Assembly: GCF_030244015.1 (NCBI RefSeq)
Contig: NZ_JASSYX010000001.1
Span: forward strand, 744,001-808,000
From: Pedobacter ginsengisoli
Lineage (GTDB): Bacteria; Bacteroidota; Bacteroidia; Sphingobacteriales; Sphingobacteriaceae
Reading direction: 5' to 3'
DNA length: 64,000 bases
Each line of letters starts with the position of its first letter. Position 1 is the stretch's first letter. Below, in pieces: positions 50,254 to 59,418 of this stretch. Made by a program: the position numbers and the translations under genes. The notes below the pieces were generated by a model. That model did no database searches. It had not been told where the DNA came from and saw only the letters and a program-made list of their open reading frames with translations.

Positions 50254-50971
50254 TGATGAATCCCTGGCCAGGGACATTGTAAAGCATTATTTAAATGATT
50301 TCCCTGATATAGAGGTTGTAGCGGAATGCAGTGACGGTTTTGAAGGTATAAAGTCAATTACACAGCACCAGCCTGACTTTATTTTTCTGGACATACAGAT
50401 GCCAAAGATCAATGGCTTTGAAATGCTGGAACTCGTGGAGAATCCACCGGCCGTGATATTTACTACAGCCTTTGATGAATATGCCATAAAGGCTTTTGAA
50501 GTAAACGCAATAGATTATTTGCTGAAGCCGATAGAAAAAAACCGGTTTGACCAGGCGGTGCAGAAAATTGCATCCAAACTCAGCGGTCCTGATGCGGTGA
50601 CTACTCAGGAATTACTGGATTCAGCTGCAATGAGCCCGGCCCAGCACAATAGGGTGGTGGTAAAAAATAACGGCGTGATCAAGATCATTGCGGTAGCGGA
50701 CATTCACTACCTGGAGGCAGATGACGATTATGTGAAACTGAGTACGACGGAAGGAATATTTCATAAAAATAAGACCATGAGTTTTTTTGAGCGTACACTT
50801 GATCCCGCACAGTTCATCAGGATTCACCGGTCATATATCATCAATCTGGCCCAGGTAACGCGGATTGAGCTAAAAGAAAAGGATAGTTATATTGTGCTTT
50901 TAAAATCAGATATCTGGTTGCCGGTAAGTAAAACCGGGTATGTGAAATTGAAAGCAGCACTGGGTATGTAG
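50231..50971 (+). CDS. LytTR-family response regulator
   Basis: A 246-residue regulator. The receiver has IDDES (~7-11), phospho-acceptor Asp in FIFLDIQMPKING (~54) and Lys in YLLKPIEKN. A LytTR DNA-binding domain follows (~140-246: DIHYLEADDDYVKLSTTEG, FIRIHRSYIINLAQVTRIE, DIWLPVSKTGYVKL). LytTR proteins bind pairs of ~9-bp direct repeats; candidate repeats of that spacing lie upstream of rpoN (46057-46087) but not clearly at its own operon. It overlaps the kinase gene by 23 bp. Confidence 0.92.
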   Translation: MIRTILIDDESLARDIVKHYLNDFPDIEVVAECSDGFEGIKSITQHQPDFIFLDIQMPKINGFEMLELVENPPAVIFTTAFDEYAIKAFEVNAIDYLLKPIEKNRFDQAVQKIASKLSGPDAVTTQELLDSAAMSPAQHNRVVVKNNGVIKIIAVADIHYLEADDDYVKLSTTEGIFHKNKTMSFFERTLDPAQFIRIHRSYIINLAQVTRIELKEKDSYIVLLKSDIWLPVSKTGYVKLKAALGM

Positions 50972-50981
50972 AAAAAACGAA

Positions 50982-51018
50982 TTCTATTTGCAAATAGAAA
51001 AAAATCACACTATATTTG
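50982..51018 (+). promoter_or_regulatory. rpmH-rnpA promoter with 18-bp palindrome at the -33 element
   Basis: TTTG (50987-50990), 20-nt spacer, TATATTTG (51011-51018) is a near-perfect promoter. The -33 element lies within the exact palindrome TTCTATTTG|CAAATAGAA (50982-50999), which could be an operator or a hairpin ending the lytTR transcript. Confidence 0.75.
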
Positions 51019-51059
51019 CACCTCTTAATTAAAAAAATAGTCTAAGATATAATACAGTT

Positions 51060-51218
51060 ATGAAAAGAACATTCCAACCTTCGCAAAGAAAGAGAAGAAA
51101 TAAACATGGCTTCCGCGAAAGAATGGCTACAGCAAACGGTAGAAGGGTATTAGCTTCACGCCGTGCAAAAGGAAGAAAAAGATTAACGGTTTCAAGCGAA
51201 GGCCGCCACAAAGCATAA
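51060..51218 (+). CDS. rpmH: 50S ribosomal protein L34
   Basis: A 52-residue basic protein starting [22 protein letters not shown] and continuing [15 protein letters not shown], unmistakably L34. It is too short for many gene finders. It precedes rnpA as in most bacteria. ATG 51060 lies ~37 nt after the predicted transcription start. The C-terminal tail [10 protein letters not shown] is slightly longer than in E. coli, as usual for Bacteroidota. Confidence 0.97.
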   Translation: MKRTFQPSQRKRRNKHGFRERMATANGRRVLASRRAKGRKRLTVSSEGRHKA

Positions 51219-51281
51219 TTCGTTGATTGCAGCACTTTAAGTGTTAGCAGATCAGGACAGTCTGCAAATTTGCGATCAAAG

Positions 51282-51701
51282 ATGAACACATTTAATAAAG
51301 AAGAACGGTTATGTAGCAGGAAGTTGATCGACTTGCTGTTTAAAGACGGTTCTTCTTTTTTATTATACCCTTTCCGGGTTTCTTATCTGCTTGCAGATGC
51401 TCCATTTAAATTTCCTGCGCAAGTGGTCATTAATGTCTCTAAGAAAAGATATAAACGTGCTGTAGACCGTAACCTGATAAAAAGACGCTGTCGCGAGGCT
51501 TACCGTCTTCAAAAACAAATACAGCTATATCCTTTTCTTTCCGGGCAGGAAGAGCTGCTGCTGCTCTCTGTGCAGTTTGTGGGTAAAAAGATCTACGAAT
51601 ATTCTTTTTTTGAAAAGAAGTTGGCAGCAGTCTTTATGAGGCTGATTTCTGCTTTGGATACCGGACATAAAGGAATTGAGGCAGGTGATGGGGCTCATTA
51701 A
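51282..51701 (+). CDS. rnpA: Ribonuclease P protein component
   Basis: A 139-residue RnpA that binds the RNase P RNA and helps 5' processing of tRNAs. The family motif [28 protein letters not shown] (~48-75) with the RNR-type basic patch is present. ATG 51282 is preferred over a TTG 12 bases earlier. The gene follows rpmH by 63 bp and overlaps yidD by 14 bp, the classical rpmH-rnpA-yidD order. Confidence 0.93.
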   Translation: MNTFNKEERLCSRKLIDLLFKDGSSFLLYPFRVSYLLADAPFKFPAQVVINVSKKRYKRAVDRNLIKRRCREAYRLQKQIQLYPFLSGQEELLLLSVQFVGKKIYEYSFFEKKLAAVFMRLISALDTGHKGIEAGDGAH

Positions 51702-51918
51702 AACTTTCATTGGCTGGATATTCCTGGGCCTGATCAAGCTTTATCAATGGTTGCTGTCCCCATTGCTTGGTGCAAGCTGCAGGTTTACACCCACCTGTTC
51801 TCAATACGGCATAGAAGCCATAAAAAAACATGGCCCGTTTAAAGGAGGATGGTTAACTTTAAAACGTATCGGCAGGTGCCATCCCTGGGGGGCGCATGGC
51901 CACGATCCTGTTCCCTGA
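51688..51918 (+). CDS. yidD: Membrane protein insertion efficiency factor YidD
   Basis: A 76-residue YidD with [61 protein letters not shown]; the Cys and His positions match the family. It assists YidC-mediated insertion of membrane proteins and is amphipathic at the N terminus. ATG 51688 sits inside rnpA; alternative TTG 51676 and GTG 51685 are in frame. The end precedes tsaB by 16 bp. Confidence 0.93.
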   Translation: MGLIKTFIGWIFLGLIKLYQWLLSPLLGASCRFTPTCSQYGIEAIKKHGPFKGGWLTLKRIGRCHPWGAHGHDPVP

Positions 51919-51934
51919 CTATTTATTTTATATC

Positions 51935-52618
51935 ATGGCTATTATACTCCAAATCGAAACCGCTACACAGGTCTGTTCTGCTGCAATCTCAAAAGATGGT
52001 CATACCATAGCTTTAAAAGAGCTGATGGCCAGCAATATTCACGCAGGGAATCTGACCTTATTTATCCAGGACGTGATGGCCCGGTCAGGATTGCAGTTTG
52101 CAGACCTGGATGCAATTGCAGTTAGTAAGGGGCCAGGCTCTTATACGGGTTTGCGCATCGGTGTGTCTACTGCGAAAGGGCTTTGTTACGCACTTGATAA
52201 GCCGCTAATTGCTATTGATACGCTGCAAATGATGGCAGCTGGTTACTTGTTTTTAAACCGGGAATACACCGGATTGATCTGCCCGATGATAGATGCCCGG
52301 AGGATGGAGGTCTTTACTGCTGTGTTTGATCAGCAACTGACCGAAGTCGCACCTACTGCTGCGAAAATAATTGATGCTGATAGCTTTAAAACGCTGCTCC
52401 ATGAAAGGCAGCTTGTTTTTATCGGAGATGGTGCCTCAAAGTGTGCTGATGTGCTCAGGAATGAAAATGCGTTATTTTCTGACCTGAATTTCAATTCTGC
52501 CGCGAATATGAGCAAACTGGCAGATGTGGCATTTGCTGCAGGCAGATTTGAAGATGTGGCTTATTTTGAGCCCTTTTACCTGAAGGACTTTGTATTGACC
52601 AGTCCTAAAAAGAAATAA
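51935..52618 (+). CDS. tsaB: tRNA threonylcarbamoyladenosine biosynthesis protein TsaB
   Basis: A 227-residue TsaB, a partner of TsaD and TsaE in making t6A37 on ANN-decoding tRNAs. It starts AIILQIETATQVCSAAISKDG, an ASKHA-fold nucleotide region, and carries AVSKGPGSYTGLRIGVSTAKGLCYA (~68-92), the family signature. ATG 51935 is favoured; an upstream in-frame ATG at 51896 would lie inside yidD. Convergent with the DUF5723 gene one base away, with no visible terminator. Confidence 0.92.
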   Translation: MAIILQIETATQVCSAAISKDGHTIALKELMASNIHAGNLTLFIQDVMARSGLQFADLDAIAVSKGPGSYTGLRIGVSTAKGLCYALDKPLIAIDTLQMMAAGYLFLNREYTGLICPMIDARRMEVFTAVFDQQLTEVAPTAAKIIDADSFKTLLHERQLVFIGDGASKCADVLRNENALFSDLNFNSAANMSKLADVAFAAGRFEDVAYFEPFYLKDFVLTSPKKK

Positions 52619-52619
52619 T

Positions 52620-54056
52620 TTACTTTTTCCCGTTTTTGAAAAGACTGAACATTCGCTTGAAGAAGCTTTGTTCCTCATCGCCAACGCCCGGCATGTAGCT
52701 GCTGTTTTGCGGGTGTTCTACTACATAACCAAATTTTATACTTGCGCCCAGATAAACGGAAGCACTGTTGTATGATTTGCTGACTCCACTATTCGAATCA
52801 TTCTTTCCTGTCAGCAGAGAAGTTGTTTTAAACAGGTTGTCAGATCCGAGAAAGACTTCGAAATTGGGGGTCTGATACATTCCCTGCACACCTACCTGCA
52901 GGAAGTTATATAGGTTATATGCCGGTACGACATTGACCGAGAAGTTTCTGTTATAAAATCTGTTCACCATGGCCACTTCACCTCCTTTGTGGAAGATGTT
53001 TTTTGAAACAATCAAACCCGGTGTGTAAAATCCGTAAGTTTTAGAAATCATAAAGTCGGCCTTTGCGTTGGTAGCAGAATAAAAGGCAGAAGTTTTGTTT
53101 CCGCCGGTTAAAATTCCGATTATCGAATTTTGAATATCTGCTGAGCCAATTTTATCAAGGGTATCCAAAACCAGGGGATCACCCGTATTGTCAAAACTAT
53201 TGGCGTAAGAACTTTTGCTCCACCTGATCAAACCAAGGTCTTTGATGTTGGCCATGATAAATATCCCGCTTTTTGCGGTATATGAAGTGCCCAGGCTAAT
53301 GGCTGCACCGGGGTTTTTGAAGAAAGGGACAGCACTTTTTCCCAATTCCTTTCCGGTTTGAAAATTAGAACTATAGGAGCCTTTAAGACCTACGATCATA
53401 GGTCCGTTTCCTGATTCCAGGGTAAGGAAAGAATTAGTAATGTTGATCTTATTGTAGCTTATTCCGCTTAGTAAGCTGAGTTTGACGCCAAATGCCAGCC
53501 TTTTGTTGTAGTTTTCCCGATAACTCAGACTAAACTGGTGATAGGACTGGGAATAGCCCTTGTCATTAAATGCATTGTTGAAGTTCTTGTTGTTCTCATC
53601 GTAGAAGCGCAGGTAATTGTCAAAGATTGCTAAAGTCTCGTTGGTATAATCCACCTGTGCATCGGCCCGAAGCTGCCAGGAGAGGCCGATTTCCTTATGG
53701 TATTTATAAGATTTGAAAAGCTTGAAGTTTAATAAATAGATGTTGGTGTGCTGAAACAGGCTATTGACTTTTCCGGTGTTCAGAGGAACATCGGCTGTTG
53801 TATAGATGCCTTCTTTTAACAAAGTACGCAGCACATTCTCATTGCCTTTGACTACAGCATGGACGCCAAAATAAGGCAATAGAAAGTTTGAAGCAAACTG
53901 CCTGGATGAATCCAGAACAAATGTCTTTTGCGCCGGGTTCTCAAAACCATCAAATAAGGTCTTGGTATTGAATAAACCAAACTGCTGGGCGCTAAGCTGA
54001 TTGAAGCAGAGCATTAAAAAACAAATTGTTAAGCATTTTCTGGCCATCATATACAT
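52620..54056 (-). CDS. DUF5723-like outer-membrane protein
   Basis: A 478-residue protein with a signal peptide (RKCLTICFLMLCFNQLSAQQ) and then alternating amphipathic strands typical of an outer-membrane beta barrel: FGLFNTKTLFDGFENPAQKTFVLDSSRQFASNFLLPYFG at the start and ASVYLGASIKFGYVVEHP near the end. It resembles DUF5723 proteins of Bacteroidota, with no known function. The start may be ATG 54056, 54050 or 54047. It lies 33 bp after the 531-residue membrane-anchored protein, suggesting co-transcription. Confidence 0.75.
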   Translation of the reverse strand: MYMMARKCLTICFLMLCFNQLSAQQFGLFNTKTLFDGFENPAQKTFVLDSSRQFASNFLLPYFGVHAVVKGNENVLRTLLKEGIYTTADVPLNTGKVNSLFQHTNIYLLNFKLFKSYKYHKEIGLSWQLRADAQVDYTNETLAIFDNYLRFYDENNKNFNNAFNDKGYSQSYHQFSLSYRENYNKRLAFGVKLSLLSGISYNKINITNSFLTLESGNGPMIVGLKGSYSSNFQTGKELGKSAVPFFKNPGAAISLGTSYTAKSGIFIMANIKDLGLIRWSKSSYANSFDNTGDPLVLDTLDKIGSADIQNSIIGILTGGNKTSAFYSATNAKADFMISKTYGFYTPGLIVSKNIFHKGGEVAMVNRFYNRNFSVNVVPAYNLYNFLQVGVQGMYQTPNFEVFLGSDNLFKTTSLLTGKNDSNSGVSKSYNSASVYLGASIKFGYVVEHPQNSSYMPGVGDEEQSFFKRMFSLFKNGKK

Positions 54057-54089
54057 AAATGACTAAATCTAATGATTTTAATTTGTTTG

Positions 54090-55685
54090 TCAGGGGGTGA
54101 TTGTTAAAGAGTCAGTATCAATCTCCAATGAATCACGTTTGAGCGCTTCTTCCTTTTTATTGAGCAGAATATTGGTCTGGAACTTTCCCTGTTCGGCGCT
54201 CAGCTGGTAAATGAAAGAACTGTAATCTCTAAGGCCCTTTTCGCCGGTAATGTGTCTGTAGTAAGGCAAGTATACATTTTTCAGCAGCAGGTCTGCAGAA
54301 TTTTTGAAATTTATAAAAAAAGTAATGCCTGATATATTTGGGAGCTGACCAACAGAATTGATATAGTCGGTGTTGTTGATCAGTAACTGGTTGCCTTTAT
54401 AGCTGTTCAGAAATGATTGTACAGTGCTTGCATTATTGGCGAATACCATGTAATTGTCAATGATGGTATAGTATGGTTTCCTGAATTTTTTAAAAGGTTC
54501 GCCAAAGTAACTGTAGAGCAGGTCCGGCTCGTAGAATGCCTTTATGTCGTCACTGTAATTTGAACTGAGGTCCAAAAGCAGCTGTTTGAGTTTATCGCCA
54601 TTGGTCAGTTCAAGGGCGCCGATCTTTTCAGTTGTGCTGAGCTGAAAAGTCAGGAACTGATTTTTAAAGTATTTGGGGAATGTTTGTTCAGGGTCCAGGT
54701 GATACTTCGCATTGATGTGGTTAATTATCTTGTTTATTTTTTCAGATTCTTTCTTTGAGCCAAACCAACTGATCAGTGATTTTCTCCAATTTTTATAATC
54801 TGCTATGGTATAGATTGTATAATTGGCCGTGTTTTGAGGCAATATCGTATTGATGGTGACCTTTTGAGCAGGGGAACCCACAAATAACTGATAATAACTT
54901 GCCGGATCATTGATCTGCGTATTGCCGTTGAACAGTATTTTTTTAGCGCTGTAGTTATATACGAGCGATGCAAAAGCATTTTGATGGTTCAGCACGGAAA
55001 GTTCTCCGTTCAGGTTTCCCGGCATAGCAGCCTGAAGGAGTTTGGGCAGATTTGAATAATTGATATATATTTCTGCAAGACTGGTTTTGCTTAGTTTGCT
55101 CGTAGATTCAATGTATTCCGTAAATTTGCCATCCTTTCCCGGTATTGCTGACAATCCTTTCTGAACAGGATTGACAGTACTGGAAATCAGCAGCAGGTTG
55201 TCTTTGAGCGCAAAATAAAAGACTGTGCTGTCCAAAATCAATTTGCTAAGGCCTTGATCCGTGCTGGCACTGATTCCTGCAGATTTTAATGCATTCATCA
55301 ACTGAACCTGCCCGGATCTGGCACTGAGCTGCGTGCTGTAGAGAAAATCGATATCGCGACCTGCTCCAGGGTAGAGGCTGACATAAATATTTTGTTTATC
55401 GGCAAACGCGTTGATCGCCGGTTTATTGAGCAGGTACTGGTGCAGGATCCGGAGTTGTTCAGATTTTTTGTCTCCAATGATCTCTTTGAGCAGTTTCTGG
55501 CTGCTGAGGATGTCCAAAATACTCTTCTCGTTCTGAAAAGCAAAGATGAAGGCGGAGCCTGCCGCTGCAGCATACAACGCATTGTCATTATTTTTTTTAT
55601 CTGCTTTAAGGCCAGTAAAATAGAGGTAAGCCATTGTGATAATGGCAGTAAGCAAAACAATAATTAAGACGAGAATCCTTTTCAT
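54090..55685 (-). CDS. Membrane-anchored protein of unknown function
   Basis: A 531-residue protein with one N-terminal membrane helix (KRILVLIIVLLTAIITMAYLYFTG, ~2-25). The remainder is a large soluble, probably periplasmic, alpha/beta region with no motif I recognise. It ends in a polar tail (KKEEALKRDSLEIDTDSLTITP). It resembles long Bacteroidota DUF3352-type envelope proteins only in general shape. It is upstream of and close to the DUF5723-like gene, and a -7 box TAAGTTTG (55698-55705) precedes its ATG. Confidence 0.7.
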   Translation of the reverse strand: MKRILVLIIVLLTAIITMAYLYFTGLKADKKNNDNALYAAAAGSAFIFAFQNEKSILDILSSQKLLKEIIGDKKSEQLRILHQYLLNKPAINAFADKQNIYVSLYPGAGRDIDFLYSTQLSARSGQVQLMNALKSAGISASTDQGLSKLILDSTVFYFALKDNLLLISSTVNPVQKGLSAIPGKDGKFTEYIESTSKLSKTSLAEIYINYSNLPKLLQAAMPGNLNGELSVLNHQNAFASLVYNYSAKKILFNGNTQINDPASYYQLFVGSPAQKVTINTILPQNTANYTIYTIADYKNWRKSLISWFGSKKESEKINKIINHINAKYHLDPEQTFPKYFKNQFLTFQLSTTEKIGALELTNGDKLKQLLLDLSSNYSDDIKAFYEPDLLYSYFGEPFKKFRKPYYTIIDNYMVFANNASTVQSFLNSYKGNQLLINNTDYINSVGQLPNISGITFFINFKNSADLLLKNVYLPYYRHITGEKGLRDYSSFIYQLSAEQGKFQTNILLNKKEEALKRDSLEIDTDSLTITP

Positions 55686-55697
55686 TTGATGTATCTA

Positions 55698-55756
55698 CAA
55701 ACTTAGATAAAACTGGATAAGCATTCACATATAGCAGTAAAAAAATGTTAATTTTG
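55698..55756. promoter_or_regulatory. Divergent -7 boxes for the 531-aa protein and DUF423 genes
   Basis: On minus, TAAGTTTG (55705-55698) precedes ATG 55685; on plus, TAATTTTG (55749-55756) precedes ATG 55779. Both match TAnnTTTG, neither has a clear -33 element. Confidence 0.5.
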
Positions 55757-55778
55757 TTGTCATAAAAGCTGGTCTACT

Positions 55779-56159
55779 ATGAATAAACGGATATTGATAA
55801 CTGCATCTTTACTTGGAGCCGTAGCTGTGATGCTTGGTGCTTTCGGGGCTCATGGACTGAAAAAAACAGTGAATGCCGGAGACCTTGAAATATGGGCGAA
55901 GGGAGTTGAATATCAGTTTTATCATGTGTTTGCCCTGCTTTTTCTGGCCAGGTTCAAAATTGAGGATAAGCTGATCAAACTTTCTTATTGGTTCTTTACA
56001 TTCGGCATTCTGCTGTTTTCAGGTTCCTTATATCTGCTTGCCACACGGGGTCTCCTGAATGCCGGCTTTGTTGATTATATTGGTCCGGTTACACCTATAG
56101 GCGGCCTCTTGTTAATACTGGGCTGGTTATCTATGTTCTTAGCCGCCTTAAAGGAATAG
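55779..56159 (+). CDS. DUF423 membrane protein (YwdK-like)
   Basis: A 126-residue protein with four membrane helices and the DUF423 opening ITASLLGAVAVMLGAFGAHGLKKTV (~5-29), then GVEYQFYHVFALLFLAR and YIGPVTPIGGLLLILGWLSMF. Function is unknown; the family is widespread and small. It is followed 3 bp later by priA, so it may be co-transcribed with it. Start ATG 55779 lies ~22 nt after the predicted -7 box. Confidence 0.88.
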   Translation: MNKRILITASLLGAVAVMLGAFGAHGLKKTVNAGDLEIWAKGVEYQFYHVFALLFLARFKIEDKLIKLSYWFFTFGILLFSGSLYLLATRGLLNAGFVDYIGPVTPIGGLLLILGWLSMFLAALKE

Positions 56160-56162
56160 CTG

Positions 56163-58646
56163 ATGCTTGATTTTCATTCCGTGGATTTCGAGGAAAGAGA
56201 AACCCTCTTTATAGAAGTGGTATTGCCGCTTTCCCTGGCTAAAAACTATACCTATCGTGTACCTTTTGATCTGAGTGACCAGGTAGCAATAGGAAAACGG
56301 GTGGTGGTTCAGTTTGGGAAAAATAAGATCTATACCGCGCTGATTAAAAATATCAGCACCCATGCCCCTGAAGTGTACGAGGCAAAGTACATTATTGATG
56401 TAGTTGACATACATCCTGTAATCACAGAGGAGCAGCTGGCCCTGTGGGAATGGATGACCACGTATTATTTATGCAATGAAGGCGACGTCATGTCCGCTGC
56501 TCTGCCGGCGGGATTGAAACTGGCCAGTGAGACCATTGTTGTGCTGAGGGAAGACGCAAATCCCGGTGAAGAAACTTTTACTGAAAAGGAACAAACCATT
56601 CTGGATGCCCTGCGCAGCAGGCCAAGACTTACTATAGATGATGTATCGGCATTACTGGGCCAGAAAAGGGTATATCCGGTCATCAATTCTCTGTTGGGTA
56701 AAAGCATGCTTTACATCGCTGAGGAAGTAGTTGAAAAATATAAACCCCTGTTGAAATCGTTTATAGGATTGAATCCTTTTTATAAGGAAGAGGAGCACCT
56801 GAAAGAACTGTTTGAGATCCTCGAAAGAGCGCCCAAGCAGCTCAATGCGTTTTTAGCCTATTTAAAGCTTTCTAAGCAGCAAACTTTAATTTCCAAACAG
56901 CAACTGCTGGAGGAGAGCGGCTGTGGCGCTGCCGCGCTGAAAACCCTTGTAGATAAAGAAATATTTACCGTATCCAAAAAGCCTGTTAGCAGGCTGCAGG
57001 ACAATAACGATGAGTTTATCCTCAATTTTGAACTCAGTCCGGGACAGCAGGAAGCGCTAGGTCAGATAGAAGAAAGGCTGAAAGAGAAAGATGTCATATT
57101 ACTGCACGGCGTTACGGCATCGGGTAAGACCCAGATCTATATTAAGCTGATCGAGCAGGCTATTGAGAAGGGCGGCCAGGTTTTGTTCCTGTTGCCGGAG
57201 ATCGCGCTGACGACGCAGATCGTGGAGCGGATCCAAAGATATTTCGGAGATGCCATCGGTGTATACCACAGTAAGTTTAACAATAATGAGCGCGTAGAGA
57301 TCTGGAACAAGGTTCTGACGGGACAATACCGGGTGGTACTTGGGGCCAGGTCTGCAGTATTCCTGCCTTTTAAAGAACTTAGGCTGATCGTAGTTGATGA
57401 AGAACACGAGTCTTCGTACAAGCAGCAGGAGCCTCCGCCAAGATACCAGGCCAGGGACGCCGCCATTTATCTTGCTCATCTGCACGGGGCAAAGGTAGTT
57501 TTAGGATCTGCCACCCCATCCATAGAAAGCTATTTTAACGCGACTACCGGTGGCAAGTATGGTCTGGTGACTTTAAATGAACGGTTTGGCGGAGTTTCAC
57601 TGCCCATACAGGAGGTGATCAGCATCTCGGAGGAAACAAAAAGAAAGAAAATGATTTCTTATTTTTCAGGTAAGCTGGTCGATGAGATCGCACTGACACT
57701 GGAAAACAAAGAACAGGTTATACTGTTTCAGAACAGGAGAGGTTATGCTACAATTTTGATCTGTGGTACCTGCGGCTATGCGCCTAAGTGTGTGAACTGT
57801 GATGTCAGCCTTACCTATCATAAGACAAGCGGTAAGCTCCATTGTCATTATTGCGGATACCATCAGAGCAGCATCAACATTTGTCCGGCATGCGGCTCAG
57901 TGCACATAGAGCAAAAGGGATTTGGAACAGAAAGGGTAGAGGAGGAACTGAAGCTGATCTTTCCTGATGCGGTAATCGCCAGGCTGGATGTTGACAGTAC
58001 CAGAACTAAAAATGGGCTGCAGCAGATCATTTCCGAGTTCCAGGATAAAAAGACAGACATTCTCATCGGCACGCAGATGGTGGCCAAAGGCCTTGATTTT
58101 GACAATGTAACGCTGATTGGTGTGATCAATGCTGATACCCTGCTGAACTATCCCGATTTCAGGGCATTTGAAAGGAGCTATCAGCTCCTTGCGCAGGTAG
58201 CCGGCCGGGCTGGCCGACGGGACAAGCAGGGCAAAGTGATCATACAGGCTTATGATGACAACCACAGGATCATTAACCAGGTCATAGAAAACAAATATCT
58301 GGAGATGTACAACGAGGAACTGGCCGAGCGTAAGCAGTTTCATTACCCACCTTTCACGCGGTTGATTTTTATCAACATCAAGCATAAAGATCCGGATGTA
58401 TTAAATGTTGCCGCACAACGGTTTGCAACAATGCTGAGGGTGCAACTCGGTAGCCGTGTGCTGGGGCCGGAACAGCCACTGGTATCGCGTATCAGGAATT
58501 ACTACATCAAACAGGTCATTATTAAAAGTGATAAGAACACTTCTATTGTAAAGGTAAAATCGGTGTTAAAGGAGGTCATGCTGGATTTTCAGACAGAAAA
58601 GGATTTCAGGAGTGTGGTCCTGCAGGTAGATGTGGATCCTTATTAA
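56163..58646 (+). CDS. priA: Primosomal protein N' (PriA helicase)
   Basis: An 827-residue superfamily 2 helicase that restarts replication forks. The 3'-DNA-binding domain is first. Walker A is LLHGVTASGKTQIYIKL, Walker B is IVVDEEHESSYKQQ (DEEH), and LGSATPSIES is motif III. The zinc-binding region has four Cys pairs (CGTCGYAPKCVNCD, CHYCGYH, CPACGS), and motifs IV-VI include GTQMVAKGLDFDNV and QVAGRAGRRD. Length is normal. ATG 56163 is used. Confidence 0.95.
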   Translation: MLDFHSVDFEERETLFIEVVLPLSLAKNYTYRVPFDLSDQVAIGKRVVVQFGKNKIYTALIKNISTHAPEVYEAKYIIDVVDIHPVITEEQLALWEWMTTYYLCNEGDVMSAALPAGLKLASETIVVLREDANPGEETFTEKEQTILDALRSRPRLTIDDVSALLGQKRVYPVINSLLGKSMLYIAEEVVEKYKPLLKSFIGLNPFYKEEEHLKELFEILERAPKQLNAFLAYLKLSKQQTLISKQQLLEESGCGAAALKTLVDKEIFTVSKKPVSRLQDNNDEFILNFELSPGQQEALGQIEERLKEKDVILLHGVTASGKTQIYIKLIEQAIEKGGQVLFLLPEIALTTQIVERIQRYFGDAIGVYHSKFNNNERVEIWNKVLTGQYRVVLGARSAVFLPFKELRLIVVDEEHESSYKQQEPPPRYQARDAAIYLAHLHGAKVVLGSATPSIESYFNATTGGKYGLVTLNERFGGVSLPIQEVISISEETKRKKMISYFSGKLVDEIALTLENKEQVILFQNRRGYATILICGTCGYAPKCVNCDVSLTYHKTSGKLHCHYCGYHQSSINICPACGSVHIEQKGFGTERVEEELKLIFPDAVIARLDVDSTRTKNGLQQIISEFQDKKTDILIGTQMVAKGLDFDNVTLIGVINADTLLNYPDFRAFERSYQLLAQVAGRAGRRDKQGKVIIQAYDDNHRIINQVIENKYLEMYNEELAERKQFHYPPFTRLIFINIKHKDPDVLNVAAQRFATMLRVQLGSRVLGPEQPLVSRIRNYYIKQVIIKSDKNTSIVKVKSVLKEVMLDFQTEKDFRSVVLQVDVDPY

Positions 58647-58729
58647 TTTATTGCAATTGATTCTGTGTTCGTTAGCAGCTTTATTATTTAATGTCAGCAG
58701 TTTGTTGGGCATATTAAGATTCAAAAAGC

Positions 58730-58737
58730 TATTTTTG
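58730..58737 (+). promoter_or_regulatory. -7 box implying a near-leaderless pcm mRNA
   Basis: TATTTTTG matches TAnnTTTG and ends 7 nt before ATG 58745. A TTG at 58705-58707 lies 22 nt upstream, near the usual spacing. Confidence 0.6.
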
Positions 58738-58744
58738 GGGTAGT

Positions 58745-59401
58745 ATGGCATATAAGTTTGTTGACAATTACAGGGAACAGGGCGCGAGAAAGAAACTGGT
58801 GGTACATTTGGCGGCCAGGGGGATTACCGATAAAAATGTGCTTAAAGCAATCGGAAAAGTGCCCCGTCATTTCTTTTTTGATGAAACGTTCTGGAACCAG
58901 GCCTATAAAGATATCGCCTTTCCGATAGGTGACGGGCAGACCATTTCGCAGCCTTATACTGTTGCTTATCAAAGCGAACTGCTGCACATCAAAAAGGGCG
59001 ATAAAGTTTTAGAAATTGGCACCGGATCTGGTTATCAGACCTGCATATTGATGGAACTGGGTGCCAATGTGTATACCATCGAAAGACAGGAAAGTATTTA
59101 CAGACATACGATAAAGGTATTGCCGGGAATGGGTTACAACGCACATTTCTTTTTTGGTGATGGTTCGAAAGGCATTGCAGCGCATGCGCCATATGACAAG
59201 ATTATTGTGACTGCGGGAGCGCCTTTTGTGCCTGAGGTGCTGTTAAAGCAATTAAAAATCGGCGGTATTCTCGTGATTCCTGTTGGTGATGAGCATTCAC
59301 AAAAGATGATTACTGTGATCCGTGCCAGTGAAACAGATTTTGAACGGATAGAACTCGATACCTTTAGGTTTGTGCCTCTGGTGGGTGATCAGGCATGGTA
59401 G
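58745..59401 (+). CDS. pcm: Protein-L-isoaspartate O-methyltransferase
   Basis: A 218-residue SAM methyltransferase that repairs isoaspartyl residues in damaged proteins. It shows the family N terminus LVVHLAARGITDKNVLKAIGKVPRHFF, substrate region IGDGQTISQPYTVAY, SAM motif I VLEIGTGSGYQTCILMELG (~87-105), GDGSKG and IIVTAGAPFVPEVLLKQL. The length is normal. It has its own promoter and is convergent with smpB 17 bp away. Confidence 0.93.
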   Translation: MAYKFVDNYREQGARKKLVVHLAARGITDKNVLKAIGKVPRHFFFDETFWNQAYKDIAFPIGDGQTISQPYTVAYQSELLHIKKGDKVLEIGTGSGYQTCILMELGANVYTIERQESIYRHTIKVLPGMGYNAHFFFGDGSKGIAAHAPYDKIIVTAGAPFVPEVLLKQLKIGGILVIPVGDEHSQKMITVIRASETDFERIELDTFRFVPLVGDQAW

Positions 59402-59418
59402 CTTAGTGATCCGGATTT

